NCBI GenBank assembly: GCA_037179385.1
Contig: CM074185.1
Coordinates: 50,719,000 to 50,782,999, forward strand
Reading direction: 5' to 3'
Length of the DNA: 64,000 nucleotides
From: Holothuria scabra
Lineage: Eukaryota > Echinodermata > Holothuroidea > Aspidochirotida > Holothuriidae
In this document: piece after piece, positions 1 to 11,955 of the stretch
Layout: each line of letters starts with the position of its first letter
Position numbering within the stretch: the stretch's first letter is position 1
The notes under the pieces: generated by a model
What the model saw: only the letters and a program-made list of their open reading frames with translations
Told to the model about the DNA's origin: nothing
Databases searched by the model: none
Made by a program: the position numbers and the translations under genes

Positions 1-784
1 TTCCTATTGTAAAGGCAACTTTTTAAAAAAAAAAAAACTTTCTGGGCTGTAAAACCCACTTACTCTCTCCCACTCACTGATCTGAGTATTTGGTGACACC
101 ATTTCCCCTTTCAGCCAATAAAGTAAGTGTAAAAATTATATATCCTAGCCTATGGCTGCATGTGAGAGTTTGTGATACAAGGAATCGCATGAATCATCAT
201 CGATCATGTTCAATGCTAATCTATTCCAGTAGTGCAGTATATTCACACCAGAGATTCCAAGTGCAGGTCGTAATGGATAAACTGTTTTCCTGATGATGCT
301 ATAAAATATTACCAGGTCTGCTAGGAGAAGACCAAACTCACACACAATGTAATATGTGAAGTCGTCTCTTATGTTCTCTTTAATGCTTATGTGTGGCATT
401 TGGGGACTAGGGATTTGCCATCTTGAGCAGTCAAAACCGGCAGTGTTTATATATATAGAGTATATAACATGTTTTTATGTACTATTTTATGCCGTTATTT
501 CAGTGTCATAAACTTTATAATTAAATTTAATGCCTTTCATCCAGTTGATCTAACCACAAGGGGGCATAGAGAGGCTATTTGGTGTTTAATAATTTTATGT
601 AAATTTTTATATTATTTATCAGACTTAATAGTGAGTATAAGAGTATTCATAGTGAGAGAGTGCACAATTTCCTGCCATACTATGTATTCCTAATGACAGT
701 CTCTCCCCACTCACAGATTTTGTAAGTAAAATGCATTGGGATTAATTTTAAAATTTTGTTCTTTTGAGTCCTGAAGTTAGTTAC
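1..784. other. No recognised feature
   Basis: A+T-rich sequence with short homopolymer runs. No splice-bounded open frame, TIR pair or recurring family was found. It may hold fragments of repeats whose other copies lie outside the window. Confidence 0.4.
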
Positions 785-1015
785 AGTGGCTGGGTAGATG
801 AGGTTTTATTAATTCAGAGCTCGGTTTAAGTCAGGCCCCTTGTTTCTGTTTTAGATCACTGGCTTGTTTTCCCTACTCCATTGTTTAGGTTGAACCCCAA
901 GCACAATGAATGACAGTATAGCTTTCATTTTTAAAGTTTCAGTTGACCTGGCTATATGAGTCAAACTGCAGACCTCGAAAGTGGATGCCCTTAAAGTCAC
1001 TTGACCATAAGTTCT
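785..1015 (-). mobile_element. tRNA-derived SINE, family S1, copy 1
   Basis: On the minus strand the copy begins with a tRNA-like head (A-box-like TGGTCAAGTGACTTTAAGG, then a degenerate B box), continues through a body shared with the copies at 4.5, 6.5, 7.1, 8.4, 13.5 and 50.3 kb (CCAAGCACAATG and GGCTTGTTTTCC as read on plus), and ends near the shared 3' tail (GATGAGGTTTTATT on plus, so AATAAAACCTCATC on the element strand). The head-body-tail order repeated at seven places is what marks it as a SINE. It is old and diverged, with no protein product; a SINE depends on a LINE for movement. Confidence 0.7.
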
Positions 1016-2550
1016 GAAAAAAGATCATCATACTGTACCAGTCTAGTGGTACTTACACAACAAGAGATGTATACTGTCATGCTTGAACTTTTTGACATTG
1101 TTGCCACACTACAAGCCTGATATTCTATAACTAACTTCTATATTGGCATGCAAGCATTGGATGAAAGCACATTTTTCCAGGGTTCTTTAGCTACTGAAAT
1201 AACCAAATTCCTGAGGACTGATTCTTGCTCCAGTAAAGTAATTTATTTAGTATTTATTAATAGTTCTTTGTTTCTAGTGTGATTCCAATGATTATTCAAT
1301 CCAGGCTCAATGCTACAGTAGGTTTAAACAGTCAAGGCTAAAACACTGTTTTTGTGCTAAAGTCCAGTCCGATTTATCGCACTCTTTTGTGGCTATTTCC
1401 GTAATTGCACTGTTCCAGTATTTTCAGGGTAGTATAAGTGCAGTATTAATTATTTCTCTGATTCCAATCAGGTATAAAGAAGATGATCAACCTTAAAGTG
1501 GTATATTGAGTTGGTTTTCGAAATTCACAGAATTTTTCCACATCTGTAAAGTTTTCTTTTACGTAAACGTACTGTACCCTACTATGCTGCATATTGCACT
1601 ATGCTGAAATACAAATGGTCCAGTGTATTCTCTACAAATATATTTAACGAGTACCTAACAGTTCGATGCAGTTTTTGAAATTTGTGACAGACAAATTTTC
1701 AAATCATGTGAAAACTGTTATATGCCAGGATATGCAAACAAGATTAAAAACTGCACCTTTTGTTGTATTACTACTGGATGTGACACTTGACTATTTTAGT
1801 TTTAAATCAGCATCTTCATGTCATGTTGCCCTTGGACACGTCATTCAATTGTTCAGATATCAACTCAACATGTCCCTTTAAGCTATTTATAGTGCATTTA
1901 TACATGATAGAAGAATTAAGCTTGGGGAATCACTGGGAAAAACAACAAAATCACCCTTTTGGAAGCATGACAACATGAAGACAAACATATGTCAGAAACA
2001 AGTTTTTTCTCTGCATCATGGTTTGTACTCCAAAATTGGTGTAAATTTGACCCAAGGGTTCCCCTAGCTATAGATACAGTATGTGGCTATTGCTGTAGGT
2101 GTGTAGGTATGACACTGCCAAAGTATTTTCATTCATAGGTGTGTATCAAACAAGAAATATGTAGTTAATACAAAGAAAAATTAAAGTTAAATATAGAAAG
2201 TAAAATATAGAAAAATAGAGTAAACATGTTAGAGGAAATGAAACAGAATCAAGTTGGTTTTTATTCAAAATTGATGTACGAAGTATAAGCATTAAAAAGT
2301 AGCAAAATTAAATGAAATAGAAGAACAAAAAATTAGATAAGTGAAATTAAGTAGGATTGAAAAGAAATGAATGAAATGAATTAAACATTGAACCTGTTCT
2401 AAATAACAAAATTTACAAAGGTAATTGGTAAGATAAGATTTTGTTATGCATTTGTTATGTTGATAGCTTGTCACTATGACAACAAATGACACATACTAAC
2501 ATTGCACCCCACAATCCTTTGTAATTGTTTTTGGAACAGGGTCTATAAAA
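1016..2550. other. No recognised feature
   Basis: Unique-looking A+T-rich sequence. The longest frame here is 71 codons and has no domain signature. Confidence 0.4.
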
Positions 2551-2694
2551 GTGCAGGATTGCACTTTATGACATAGAGCAGTTTTGCACTGTAGTGCAGG
2601 ATTTCACTATATCACATATCGTGCAGGGTTGCACTATATGAGATGTAGTGCAGTGTTGCACTTTATAGTGCAGGATTTCACAATATGACAATTA
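2551..2694 (+). repeat. Degenerate tandem repeat, about 27-bp unit
   Basis: Five to six imperfect copies of a unit resembling GTGCAGGATTGCACTATATG plus about 7 bp, starting near 2551, 2594, 2621, 2648 and 2668. Spacing is 27 bp between the central copies and 20 bp between the last two. Each unit contains a small dyad, GTGCA and TGCAC, so every copy could form a short stem. It looks like a small minisatellite. Confidence 0.75.
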
Positions 2695-2699
2695 AATGC

Positions 2700-4480
2700 A
2701 GGGACCTCAGAGATGCAGAGGGGGAAGGGGCTACAAACTATAGACCTGAACTTCGCTGTTGGGGATTTGGGCATTAATCAGGGAATTGGGATTTTTACTT
2801 TTAAAAAAAAAATTGGATCATAAGTGGCTCACTCAGAATTTTCCCCACAGCTCCCCGGAATTTAATACCACTTCTATGTATATATGTAGCTGCATCACAT
2901 ACAGCTACACAATCCATCGTGGAATTACATTGTTAACATACAGTGGGAGAGTATTTAAACAAATTGCTTTATGCAGGAGTAAAAATGTGATTTATTAAAA
3001 TGATGATTTGTCAAATTTTCAAGCAAAAGTGATTATTTTATATTTACAGGGCAAATCAACATTAACTCTGAATAGCAAGTATTTTTCAAGATGTATGTGT
3101 GCAGTATTTACTTCCTTAACATCTTGCAATTAGTGAAAAAGGTTTGCACTTTTTGACCATGTTGTTGTGTTCTGTATTCTCACATGAATGCTTTTTAATG
3201 TGCTGTAATGCACTGCTGCTCATATGCGACGAATAAAGTAGTTTGGGTGGAATGGAATGAGTGGTTGTCATGGCAAAATGGAGCTTCTTTTACATTCAAA
3301 GCATTGTTTTTCTTCCACATTATTTCTCCTTCACGCAAAATTAAATCAGGAAGCGACTGTTACATTTTTGAAATTTACTCCTCGGTTCCAGAATTTCCTT
3401 CCAGGCTCAAGCATCAATTGATTTGCAGTTGTGTACACTTGACCTGTATTTTCATGCTTGCAGCTTGTTCAACCGTCATGCTGGACGGTTGTCTCGTGAG
3501 CTGTGTGCGCATTAATCAATCAGGGTGATTTTAGCCTGTCCTTACTTTTATCCCTTCGGAGAAAAGGTCATAATGCCAGGACTTCAGATTTTTTATTTCA
3601 TTTGGGCCTTGAGGTTAATCACCGCCGAGTAACTGCACTGCATAAAATCATTTCCTGTGTCCTCTCTAAAGTATTAAGCTTTACCACTGTTTTACTTAGT
3701 CAGAAATTTTGGAACACTTCCTGGCGGAATTTGAATAAACTCTCTAAAAATGTGACCATGCATCCCTAGTATTTTGCTTTTCATTTTACAACCTTTCACA
3801 GTCAACTTTGAAAGACTTCCCAGTTAAAATCTCCTATCATTCCCATTATAGAGTAACTGTCCACTTTCCTTAGAAACCAGCTGATTCACAGCCAATTTTC
3901 ATTCTACCAAATGTGGTTAAATAAAAAAAAAAATACGAGAATATTTTGGACTAAATGCTTGTGCAATTTTGTAAACACATTGTATTTTGATGTAAGCAGT
4001 AAAAATAGTGCCCCGTTTTCATTGCTTTCCTTTCCTAATTTAATCAATCACAACTTGGTCAGTATGAATTTCTGACATTTACAATTCTGATACTTTAGTT
4101 GTTGGGAAGCCAGTAGTGTGTCCTTGTGAGATAAAGGTAAAGTGCTCAATTATCTATCTGTTCACTTGTATGTCCCTTCATCAATTGAGACATGAGGTAT
4201 CCTGCCAGGCAAGATGCTGGATCACACCTTACTAGAACTCCCAGTACATTTTTTCTTTACCTGCCCTTTCCTGTAACTGAAATAACTGAATTAAGCATAC
4301 TTTCATACTGTGACTGACTCTCTTGCATGTTCAAGGTAGTAGATCAAATGTATGCTTGGAGTGCACAATTTTAGGGCACTGGTGGTTGAGATAATTGCTT
4401 CCAAGTTTTCTGTTGCATGACATGATGATAGGATTGCTGACTGCAGTTTAAGTCACAGCCATTAGGACTGTAGGTAAAAA
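2700..4480. other. No recognised gene; one short hairpin
   Basis: No TIR family or coding exon was recognised. A perfect 7-bp inverted repeat (AACCGTC / GACGGTT, 6-bp loop) lies at 3471-3490. Frames of 106 and 88 codons between 3208 and 3769 overlap each other, with no recognised domain and no clear splice context. Confidence 0.4.
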
Positions 4481-4487
4481 TTATTGG

Positions 4488-4710
4488 TTAGTTAGATGAT
4501 GGTTTTTTGGGTTCAGCTTCCAAACAATTGGTCTATGTGAGGCCAGCCAAGTCATTTTTTCAAGTTGTGGCTGAATGGCTTGTTTTGCCTTCTCCATTGG
4601 TTATGCTCAGCACCAAGCACAATGGCAGTATAGGTTTCATTTTAAAGTCTGCACAAATGGTATGACCCAGCCAGGAGTGCAACTCCCTATGACCTATTGG
4701 ACTAGCAGAA
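4488..4710 (-). mobile_element. tRNA-derived SINE, family S1, copy 2
   Basis: Minus-strand copy. On plus it runs from the tail complement (GTTAGTTAGATGATGG) through the shared body (GGCTTGTTTTGCC, GCACCAAGCACAATGG) to the tRNA-like head (TATGACCCAGCCAGGAGTGC, covering the decayed B-box region). It is close to the copies at 8.4 and 50.3 kb. Confidence 0.75.
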
Positions 4711-5530
4711 GCTGTGCATTTTACTTGTAACTATAGTAGCTTACAACCTACTGTGTGATAGTTAGGTAAACATGCATTGTACAGTAGAAAACTTTACAGG
4801 AAACTGAATCAACATTTTGCTACAATGTGATGTAAACAAAATAGTACACAGAGGAAAAATTGAGGAGGAAGGGGCTTGGAAAGTCAATGATAAGAAAATG
4901 AAACCAGCTGACCAAATTATGAACAGAATCGCAATAAAAGTATGTATTCCTTTTGTTTCTTATTATACATTTAAAAGGGGATGCTCCATTTTGTTTCAAA
5001 ACAAAGGCTCGAACACTAGGGGAATTGTCCTTTTTTATATATCTGCACTGTATTAACAGTGTGTACTTAAAACTGAACATTCTCAGACTCGCATTTGTTA
5101 CTTGTTGACTACATTAAAATTTTACTGCAGTGTTTCTGTTGGAATCTAGCATTATAGACAGGTATACATTAATCAATCCACGGTACCAGTAATTCGTATG
5201 TCATAGTTTTTGACCCCTAAATCAAAGAACAGTCAGTGCTCATTAAGTGCGACAGATGTATAGTCACACCGGGTCTAGGCCCCATTTCAATAAATAATTT
5301 CATCCAATTTGGATGAATACAGAATTAGTTAGCATATATCTGTGAATGATTTGCCTTTGCTTGGACACTTATGTCACAAAACACTGCTAATTATAAGGCT
5401 GTGAACATTTGCTGTGTACTTGATTTTATACTGATGTCACAGTTGGTCATGTATGTCTTGTAATATAGTTATTACATGTCAGGAGAAAATGCAGTAACCC
5501 CAACTTGAATTACTACAGTAGACTTTAATA
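4711..5530. other. No recognised feature
   Basis: The 79- and 86-codon frames at 4817-5080 lie on opposite strands of the same DNA, and neither resembles a known protein. Confidence 0.4.
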
Positions 5531-5531
5531 C

Positions 5532-5665
5532 TGTTTCATGATTGGTTCTTGAGAATCATGTGACAATTATGATTCCTGCTCAGTTGAAAATAGGTTAACT
5601 GCTTGGTAACCTTGAATATGCATTATTTAAGTCCTAAAATGTCATGACAGATATTTTGAGGAGAA
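5532..5665 (-). repeat. Remnant of TIR family H
   Basis: The stretch ATTGGTTCTTGAGAATCATG, then TGACAAT, CTCAGTTG, CCTTGAATATGCA and ATGACAGATATTTTGAGGAG follows the order of the family H copy at 35.8 kb and the reverse complements of those at 34.4 and 49.7 kb. The outer ends are not recognisable, so this is taken as an internal fragment. Confidence 0.4.
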
Positions 5666-6478
5666 ATGGGGGAAAAATTGTGTGGATGGGTTGTGTCTTA
5701 AAATAAGTTTAAGGTGAGGGCTTTTTCGCTTGATGAAAGGTAAATGCTGTGATTGTGGTGAACAAATTGTTCTCACTATTAAAAACCATCCTTGCATAGG
5801 ACTATAGTCAATTAGAAATGTGGTATTGTACCAGCTGAGTAAAACTGAGGAAGGACATAGTACTAGTCAGGACTATGGGTTAGGACTGTGTGGATTATGT
5901 ATGCCTTCAATTAGAAAGGGTTACCCCAGTCTGTGCTTTTTAGGTCATTGCCAGACAGTTATTGGTGACAATAATGATATACATAGGTAAAAAGAGGAGG
6001 TAGTTAGGTATTGCAGCTCATAGACTACTGAACCAGGGAGTTTTAAGGATTTGTCTGGAATAAAGTTCTTAGTGAAAGAAATTAATTGCATTGTGCTTAA
6101 CTTTTAAATGATTTGTAACTCAAATTTACAAGTGAGTAACTTAATTTGTAACTTGGGAATTAACATTATTGCCTGTCGGCCTATATGTTTTTGGGACAAT
6201 TATTAAGACATACTCATCATTCCAAACTGCACTTTTTCTTGAGGGTAAACAAAATTCTCAATTGAAAATGGTCTTTGATCCACATTAAATGCCAAAAATG
6301 GAGAGTAGCTCACATATAACAGCATGTGTAAAGAGTTCTGATAGAAAATTATGGTTCCTTATCCTGCTCACCAGGATATGGATCTTCAAGCAGTAAAATG
6401 AGGTTGTGTCTGCACAAGCTAGGCGAAGAGAATGAAAGTTATTGGAATGACAAGAAGATACTTTAGGGAATTGGGGGA

Positions 6479-6727
6479 CCATGTTTGGTCTAACAGTAAG
6501 GGCACCCACCCCTCATCCAGAAGGGCTGGGTTCTATATTCCCAGGTCCAGTCATACCAAAGAAAATGGAATCTACTGCTGTTGTGTGTGATGCTCTGCCT
6601 AAGCAGTTGAGTAGGGAAAACAAGCCAGTGAGCCACAACTGGGAAAAAAGACTGTGGCCGGTTCGACTTGAACCAATAGGTTGGAAATTGGGCCATGAAA
6701 CTCCATCTAACTCAAACATCTCATAAT
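6479..6727 (+). mobile_element. tRNA-derived SINE, family S1, copy 3
   Basis: Plus-strand copy with the head best preserved. The A-box-like TTGGTCTAACAGTAAGGGC starts near 6485 and a B-box-like GGTTCTATATTCC lies near 6530, the spacing expected of an internal Pol III promoter. The body follows (AACAAGCCAGTGAGCCACAA near 6620, CCAATAGGTTGG near 6673). It lies 630 bp from a similar copy in the same orientation. Confidence 0.8.
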
Positions 6728-7110
6728 ACTGTATGTTTAACTCTGCAGGGCTAACAATAAGTGTATACACACCATACTGAATTGCTGTAGAAAAACAGCA
6801 CAATAGGTACAGTACTTGCCAAACACTCCTTTATACAGTTGTGCTTGCAAAAAATGTTTCACTCAGACAACCAATATTTTGTGCAGACAACTTAAAATGG
6901 TGAAACGGTTGCCCTAAAGATGACGTTAAAATTTGATTGAAATTCAGGTTTGATGTAGCAGAGTTAACCCTTCACTTTTTTTGTTGTGGAATCTTTACTG
7001 TTTTAGCTTGCATATTTTTAAAGGGCACCTTTTAGAAAAAATTGTGTGATAGAAAGACAGTTTTGGCTGTACAGTAGGTATGAAGATGCATCTTCTGATA
7101 AACAGTAAGA
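6728..7110. other. Spacer between two SINEs, nothing recognised
   Basis: About 380 bp of A+T-rich sequence with no recognised element. Confidence 0.4.
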
Positions 7111-7358
7111 CCTTGTGTTTGGTCTAAAAGTAAGAGCATACACATCTCACGCAGAAGGCCAGGTTCTATATCCAGGTGGAGCCATACCAAAGACTAAAAA
7201 TGTAACCTATTGCCGTTGTGTATGATGCTTCACATAAGCAATGGAGCAGGGAAAACAAGCCAGTAAGCCACAACTGGAAAAAAAGCTGTGGCTGGCTCGA
7301 CTTGAACCAATAGGTTGGAAACTGGTCCTTGAAACTACATCCAACCTAACCTAACCTT
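7111..7358 (+). mobile_element. tRNA-derived SINE, family S1, copy 4
   Basis: Closest relative of the 6.5 kb copy: same head (TTGGTCTAAAAGTAAGAGC), B-box region (AGGTTCTATATCC), body (AACAAGCCAGTAAGCCACAA) and CCAATAGGTTGGAAACTGG. It ends in a short CCTAA-type run (CCAACCTAACCTAACC, 7341-7356), which replaces the CTCATCTAAC tail of other copies. That run resembles a telomere-like repeat but is only two to three units long and is better read as a variant SINE tail. Confidence 0.8.
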
Positions 7359-8416
7359 TATTAGCATTTCAGTATTAATAATTGTAGAAACATGTTTTGA
7401 AAAAATATTACATTGAGCCACTTCCTTTCAAAATCTGAACAAAGAAATGTCTCTTGCTTAATGAGGGATTTCTCCTTCAGGTAAGATGAATGTAATATTT
7501 GTTTTGTTTTTTTTTCACACTTTCCCTTATTCCCTCTGGGGCCTCTAGCTGTATACTCCAACTTTCAAGGTTTTAATAGTTCTTGAAATTTTTTAAGTTT
7601 TAGTGGAAATACTTGACAATAGTCATAACATATGAGACATTAATTTCATGTACCACTAGTGTTTGCCTTAAAGGTTCTTTAGATCTGTGAGATAGGTGTT
7701 TTGCGGTAGTCCTTGAAAAGTACCTTGAACTTTCTTGTAGGATTGTATTCATAAACACTGTGGGAGGTGAGTGTAAGAATTGGTACAGGTGAAGGGTATC
7801 CTGAGGAGATCCTTCATCTTGAATACATAAATCAGTGTCAATCAATTCAGAGACAACTAGTCTCTGAAAAAGGGGACGGAAGAACAGGAAAGAGAGATGG
7901 AAAGAGAGAGAAAAAGAAAAAAAATAGTCTTCATGGCCGCTGTCTTTACCCCATGTATATATCCCCAGAGAAAAATAATAACTTGTACTTCATATGATTC
8001 TCCTGTCATCCAATTTTGATGTGTTCTCTTTAAAACTCCTTGAAGTTACATGGTGAGGCAAAGCATATTATTTTGCTCCTTTACTCCCCTCACCTACCAT
8101 ACAATGGAACAATCCTTTGTACCTTGGAGCTGTTCAAAAAAAAATTTAGACAGGTAGCACTTACAGATTCAAAAACCAGGTATAAGGTTTGTTGATTCCA
8201 TTGGGTAGCTCCTATGACATTTTTTTTTTTTTTTACTGTACTTTTACCCAATCCTGGGGCATTTTGTAACTGTATTGGATTTTCTTCCAATTTTGATAAC
8301 CATTTTTTCTATTAATTGTGAGTGAAATCCCTTTCTTTCTTGCCAAAGTTATTCAAGGATTGTCATAGAGGGTACCTGATGCAAAGGGGTGTCGGCATTG
8401 CCCGTCTGACCTGTGT
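7359..8416. other. No recognised feature
   Basis: Includes several poly-T tracts (near 7508 and 8220) and a purine-rich stretch near 7860-7925. No TIR pair or exon was recognised. Confidence 0.4.
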
Positions 8417-8615
8417 ATTTAGTTAGATGAGGTTTTGCAGCTCAGTTTTCAACCAATTGGATTAACCTGAGGTGGTCACAGCCTTTTTTCAATTGTAGCT
8501 CCTTGGCTTGTCTCCACTTGTTGAGCACCAAGCACAAAGGCAAAGGTTCTGTTTTTAGTCTTCAGTATGACCCAGCCAGGGGTCGAACCCCAGATCTGTG
8601 CCTGTGTAAAAAGTT
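8417..8615 (-). mobile_element. tRNA-derived SINE, family S1, copy 5
   Basis: Minus-strand copy with the best B box of the family: GGGGTCGAACCCC at 8579-8591 on plus, reading GGTTCGACCCC on the element strand and matching the Pol III B-box consensus GGTTCGANNCC. The other end keeps the family tail, TTAGTTAGATGAGGTTTTG on plus. The body carries GCACCAAGCACAAAGG. Confidence 0.85.
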
Positions 8616-8619
8616 GATT

Positions 8620-10795
8620 GAATAATTGTTAAAGTCTGTAAATAAACTCTGAATAATCTTTCCACAGCTTAGATCTAGTCCCCTGATGTATTTGTATAAT
8701 ATAAGGGAGGACCATTGGCCTGGGCAAAAGCTTTAGGATGGCAGCCCAAACACTCAGCTCACATAGTTGTAGTGGAGTTTGTACAATTTGGAAATCTCAG
8801 GGGGTCAATTTTCTTTGTTATATTATATGCAGTAAGAATGAGCCCCTAGTTTTTCTTCAGGGCTTGGGACAATTGAGCTCATGCATATAACCCACCAGAA
8901 ACTGCAAAATGTTCCCTCAGTATGCAACACATCCCCCAGAGCAAAAAAACCTCTGGAGTGTGTGAAACCATGTTTAATTTGGAAATTAGGTATAACATGA
9001 TCTCAAAAATAAAAGAAAAAAATGCTTAAGAAGATGCAAATTGACTGTTAAGAAAGCTCATTGACCTGATAGATGTATATATGATATACTACCTGATACT
9101 TTATCTGGTCTAGTAATCTTCCACAGATCATGTGGAAGTTAAATGCTCTGCTATATGTGCCATTTTAGGTCATTCACATTATATAATTCAAACTTATTGG
9201 TAAACTATATCCTCAGTACAAATAACAATGAGTTACACAGCCACAATTTTACAGGAAGTGCCCCTGTCTGTATTTTCCAGTTTTCTTAAAGTCATATTGT
9301 CAATTGATCTAGATTTGGACAACAGATGCTTAAGACCTGTCATTGTAACATATCTCTCATTAGTTCACTGTATGGGTTTTTCTGTACAGTATTCTCTGTG
9401 GAGTCACAATATTTAGAGGAACTGTTTCATTAAATGAACATTAAATGAAATGGCCTGAACAGGAGGCATGAATGTAAAGTTTAACTAAATTTGCTTGACT
9501 CAGTGACAAAATGTCTAGAAACTTACATTTCAAGTGAGGATTTGTAGTTCCATGACGTTTTATCACATCCAAGAAAACTGGTTTTATCATTTGTGCCATA
9601 CGCATAGGCACATAAGGTAGGGATGCAAGGGGGTACTCCCCCTCCCAGTTCAGGCAAAACAGTTTGTCCATTCTTTTGCCCTCCCCATAAAAAGTATCCC
9701 CATACTCCAATGGCAGTATGTGTTCTCCACCTGTTGTTGTTAGGATGCTGCATCCAGACAAAATCTGGAAAGGTGTACTTTTTAGGCTTTAGTGCCTGCC
9801 ACCCAGACAAAAAGTTGACCTACTGAGACAAGAAACTATTAATCTGAACCTTTATTACAGTGCAAGCAGCCATAATTTCTCTAAAAACATTGACTAATTG
9901 ATATAAATGAGAAAGGTGTAATCTCCATCAGATGAAGCAATTCTACAGTCATTAATCATTATTGATTTTTATAGCAAACATTTTCTCTCTTTAGACAACC
10001 TTCCAGGTATCTCTGGTATCTTTAACTTCTGGACAAAAGTTCGACTTAGTAGAGAACACTAACTTGGAAAGGGATTTTACCTTGTAGTGTTTTCCACTTT
10101 AGAGGTATTACAGAGTCAAAATGTCTTTGTCTTCCAGTTTCATTTTCTTTCTTTCTCTTGTTACTTTCGGTCACATGCAGTTTTGAGTTGATTTGACACG
10201 GCAAGATGTTTCATAAATCTTTCAATGTACAATCTTTTATATTAAATCATTGATCAGTAAAGAATTACGGTTTATAAATCCTTGCATTTATGTATTTTTT
10301 TTATGTGTAAAAAAATTGGCATATCAATAGGAATCTTTACTCTTGGCAACTCAAGGTTCTGTGCAGCTCCTTTTAGTCTTTTTTCTCCCTTTTTTTTGTG
10401 TGAAGCCGAGCCTAGTTCAAGGAATTCCATGGGCAATTCTTCATTATGTGCATTAAATAATTTTCTGTACTTCCTATATCTGACCATGTTTTGCAGTAAT
10501 TTTTCAAGAAATGAAGGGTTTTTTTGACCAAATCTATTTTAATTGCCAAAATATATTGAAAGGATTACTAACAGGTGAGTTATATTCATTTTGGAGAACT
10601 GTAGGTGTAAATGACATTGAGGTACAACCTTGTCTAAGAAGTTAATTTTCTATAAAAGCAATCATCTACACTTCAAGAAATTGGAAGTCTCAAGTTTTCC
10701 TCACCAGTAATTGCTGTAGATGAATCTGAGCAGCACTTGTGTTTAGTGAATATAGGCAGCCATTAGTGGGGTCCATCAGCTTTAAAGTTTCATTT
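8620..10795. other. No recognised gene or family
   Basis: Two overlapping minus-strand frames (95 and 106 codons, 9441-9810) lie in a slightly G+C-richer patch, with no recognised domain; they overlap in different frames, so at most one could be real. No TIR pair was found. Confidence 0.35.
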
Positions 10796-11955
10796 ACTGT
10801 TGAAATGGTTTTCAAACCCTCATATTCAGTGAAATTGAGAAAATCAAGAGGTGTTTCATTGTACAACTGTTCATGGTACAGGTTAGCAAGGAAATTAGTA
10901 GAAGATTAAAGGTGATAGAGCCCAGTTAACAGTTCGGGAGATAACCACTTTCAGGAGAAAATGAGTATTACCCCGATTGGGGGAAATTTGCCTGTCTCAA
11001 TGGTATGAATATTTATGAGCACTTAGTGTCTACCTCTTCACAGTCGTTGAATTTTTTAATAAATGGGGGTGTATTTTATTGTGAGGTAATAGTTTAGACA
11101 AATAAAACGAAATTACTATGGACCTTCAACTACGTATTTACAAACATATGTGTTGGCAGGACCCACTTGCACACCTTGAAGTGAATAATGGTGTACAAAC
11201 TTGCGGCTGAGTGGAGTTTATAAATTAAGCTTAGGACAAAGAACGTAGCAAAATTGCTCGATTTCTCAAAATCGGTGTGGTGAACAACCAAACATGACGA
11301 AGCTTTATTATTCCCGTATCAACAGAGTTTTTAAAAATGCTTGAATTTCTCTTTCCTAAAATCGATAAAAATTGCAAGGCTGTTTTGAGCGTTATCTCCG
11401 TTGAATTTGCATGGTAGGATCGTAATGCATGGTGGGAGATATTTGAAAATGGCGCCAACCATGGCAAAATAATCCCCCGATGGGGTGAAAATTGATTTGC
11501 CCTGAAAGATATTACCTCCCGAAGTGGTTAAGGCCAACTAAAATCAGACCATCACTTGCTGTCCAGATTGGTATAAGGTCATATTATATCCAGAATAAAT
11601 TTCAATAAAGAATCAAAAAGAGGTAATCTGCATCAGGTCTGAGGAAGGCTGCCAATGGTTTTATTCAAGGAATCAAAAATGTTTATGATTAAATACACTT
11701 TTTGATATTGCATTCTAAGATAAGTGTGACAAATAATAAAATTGTCTTTCACCTTCTATAGGCTGCCATACCAGGTTTATTTTACATGGAATATTCCATC
11801 TATTTTCAGAAATCCCTAAAAACATGACACTTCTTTGAAATTACAGTGAGTACTTTGAAACAGTGATTAACCAGGCTTGTGCCAATCACAATGTTTTCCT
11901 GTCTCCTGAAAGGAGAAGTTTAAGCAAAATGTTAACTTTCATATGTGAAAGAGGA
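10796..11955 (-). repeat. Dispersed repeat R, copy 1, split by transposon A
   Basis: The parts 10796-10929 and 11532-11955 match, in the reverse direction, the continuous stretch at about 16300-16865, and part of it matches 44.83-45.00 kb. Shared blocks include TTTTCAAACCCTCATAT, GGCCAACTAAAATCAGAC, AGGCTGCCAATGGTTTTATT and GCTGCCATACCAGGTTTATT. The interruption falls exactly at a TTAA. R shows no coding potential and its own ends were not defined. Confidence 0.8.
10930..11527 (+). mobile_element. Non-autonomous TTAA transposon A (piggyBac-like)
   Basis: 598-bp element between TTAA at 10926-10929 and TTAA at 11528-11531. The left end CAGTTCGGGAGATAACC and the reverse-complemented right end (CCACTTCGGGAGGTAATATC) form an imperfect TIR extending about 60 bp (GGGGAAAT and ATCGGGGGATTATTTTG regions). 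The uninterrupted site survives at 16742-16745 in the other R copy, where CCAG-TTAA-GGCC is continuous. TTAA duplication and precise insertion are hallmarks of piggyBac-type transposases. There is no transposase frame, so it would need one supplied in trans. It is homologous to B at 39.6 kb in reverse orientation. Confidence 0.9.

Noticed and set aside
3208..3769. Adjacent frames of 106 and 88 codons on plus
   Set aside because: Low-complexity composition, no domain, overlapping in different registers.
7341..7356. Telomeric repeat
   Set aside because: Only two to three CCTAA units at a SINE end; far too short.
9441..9810. Two long overlapping minus-strand frames
   Set aside because: Different registers of the same DNA, no known domain, no clear splice sites.
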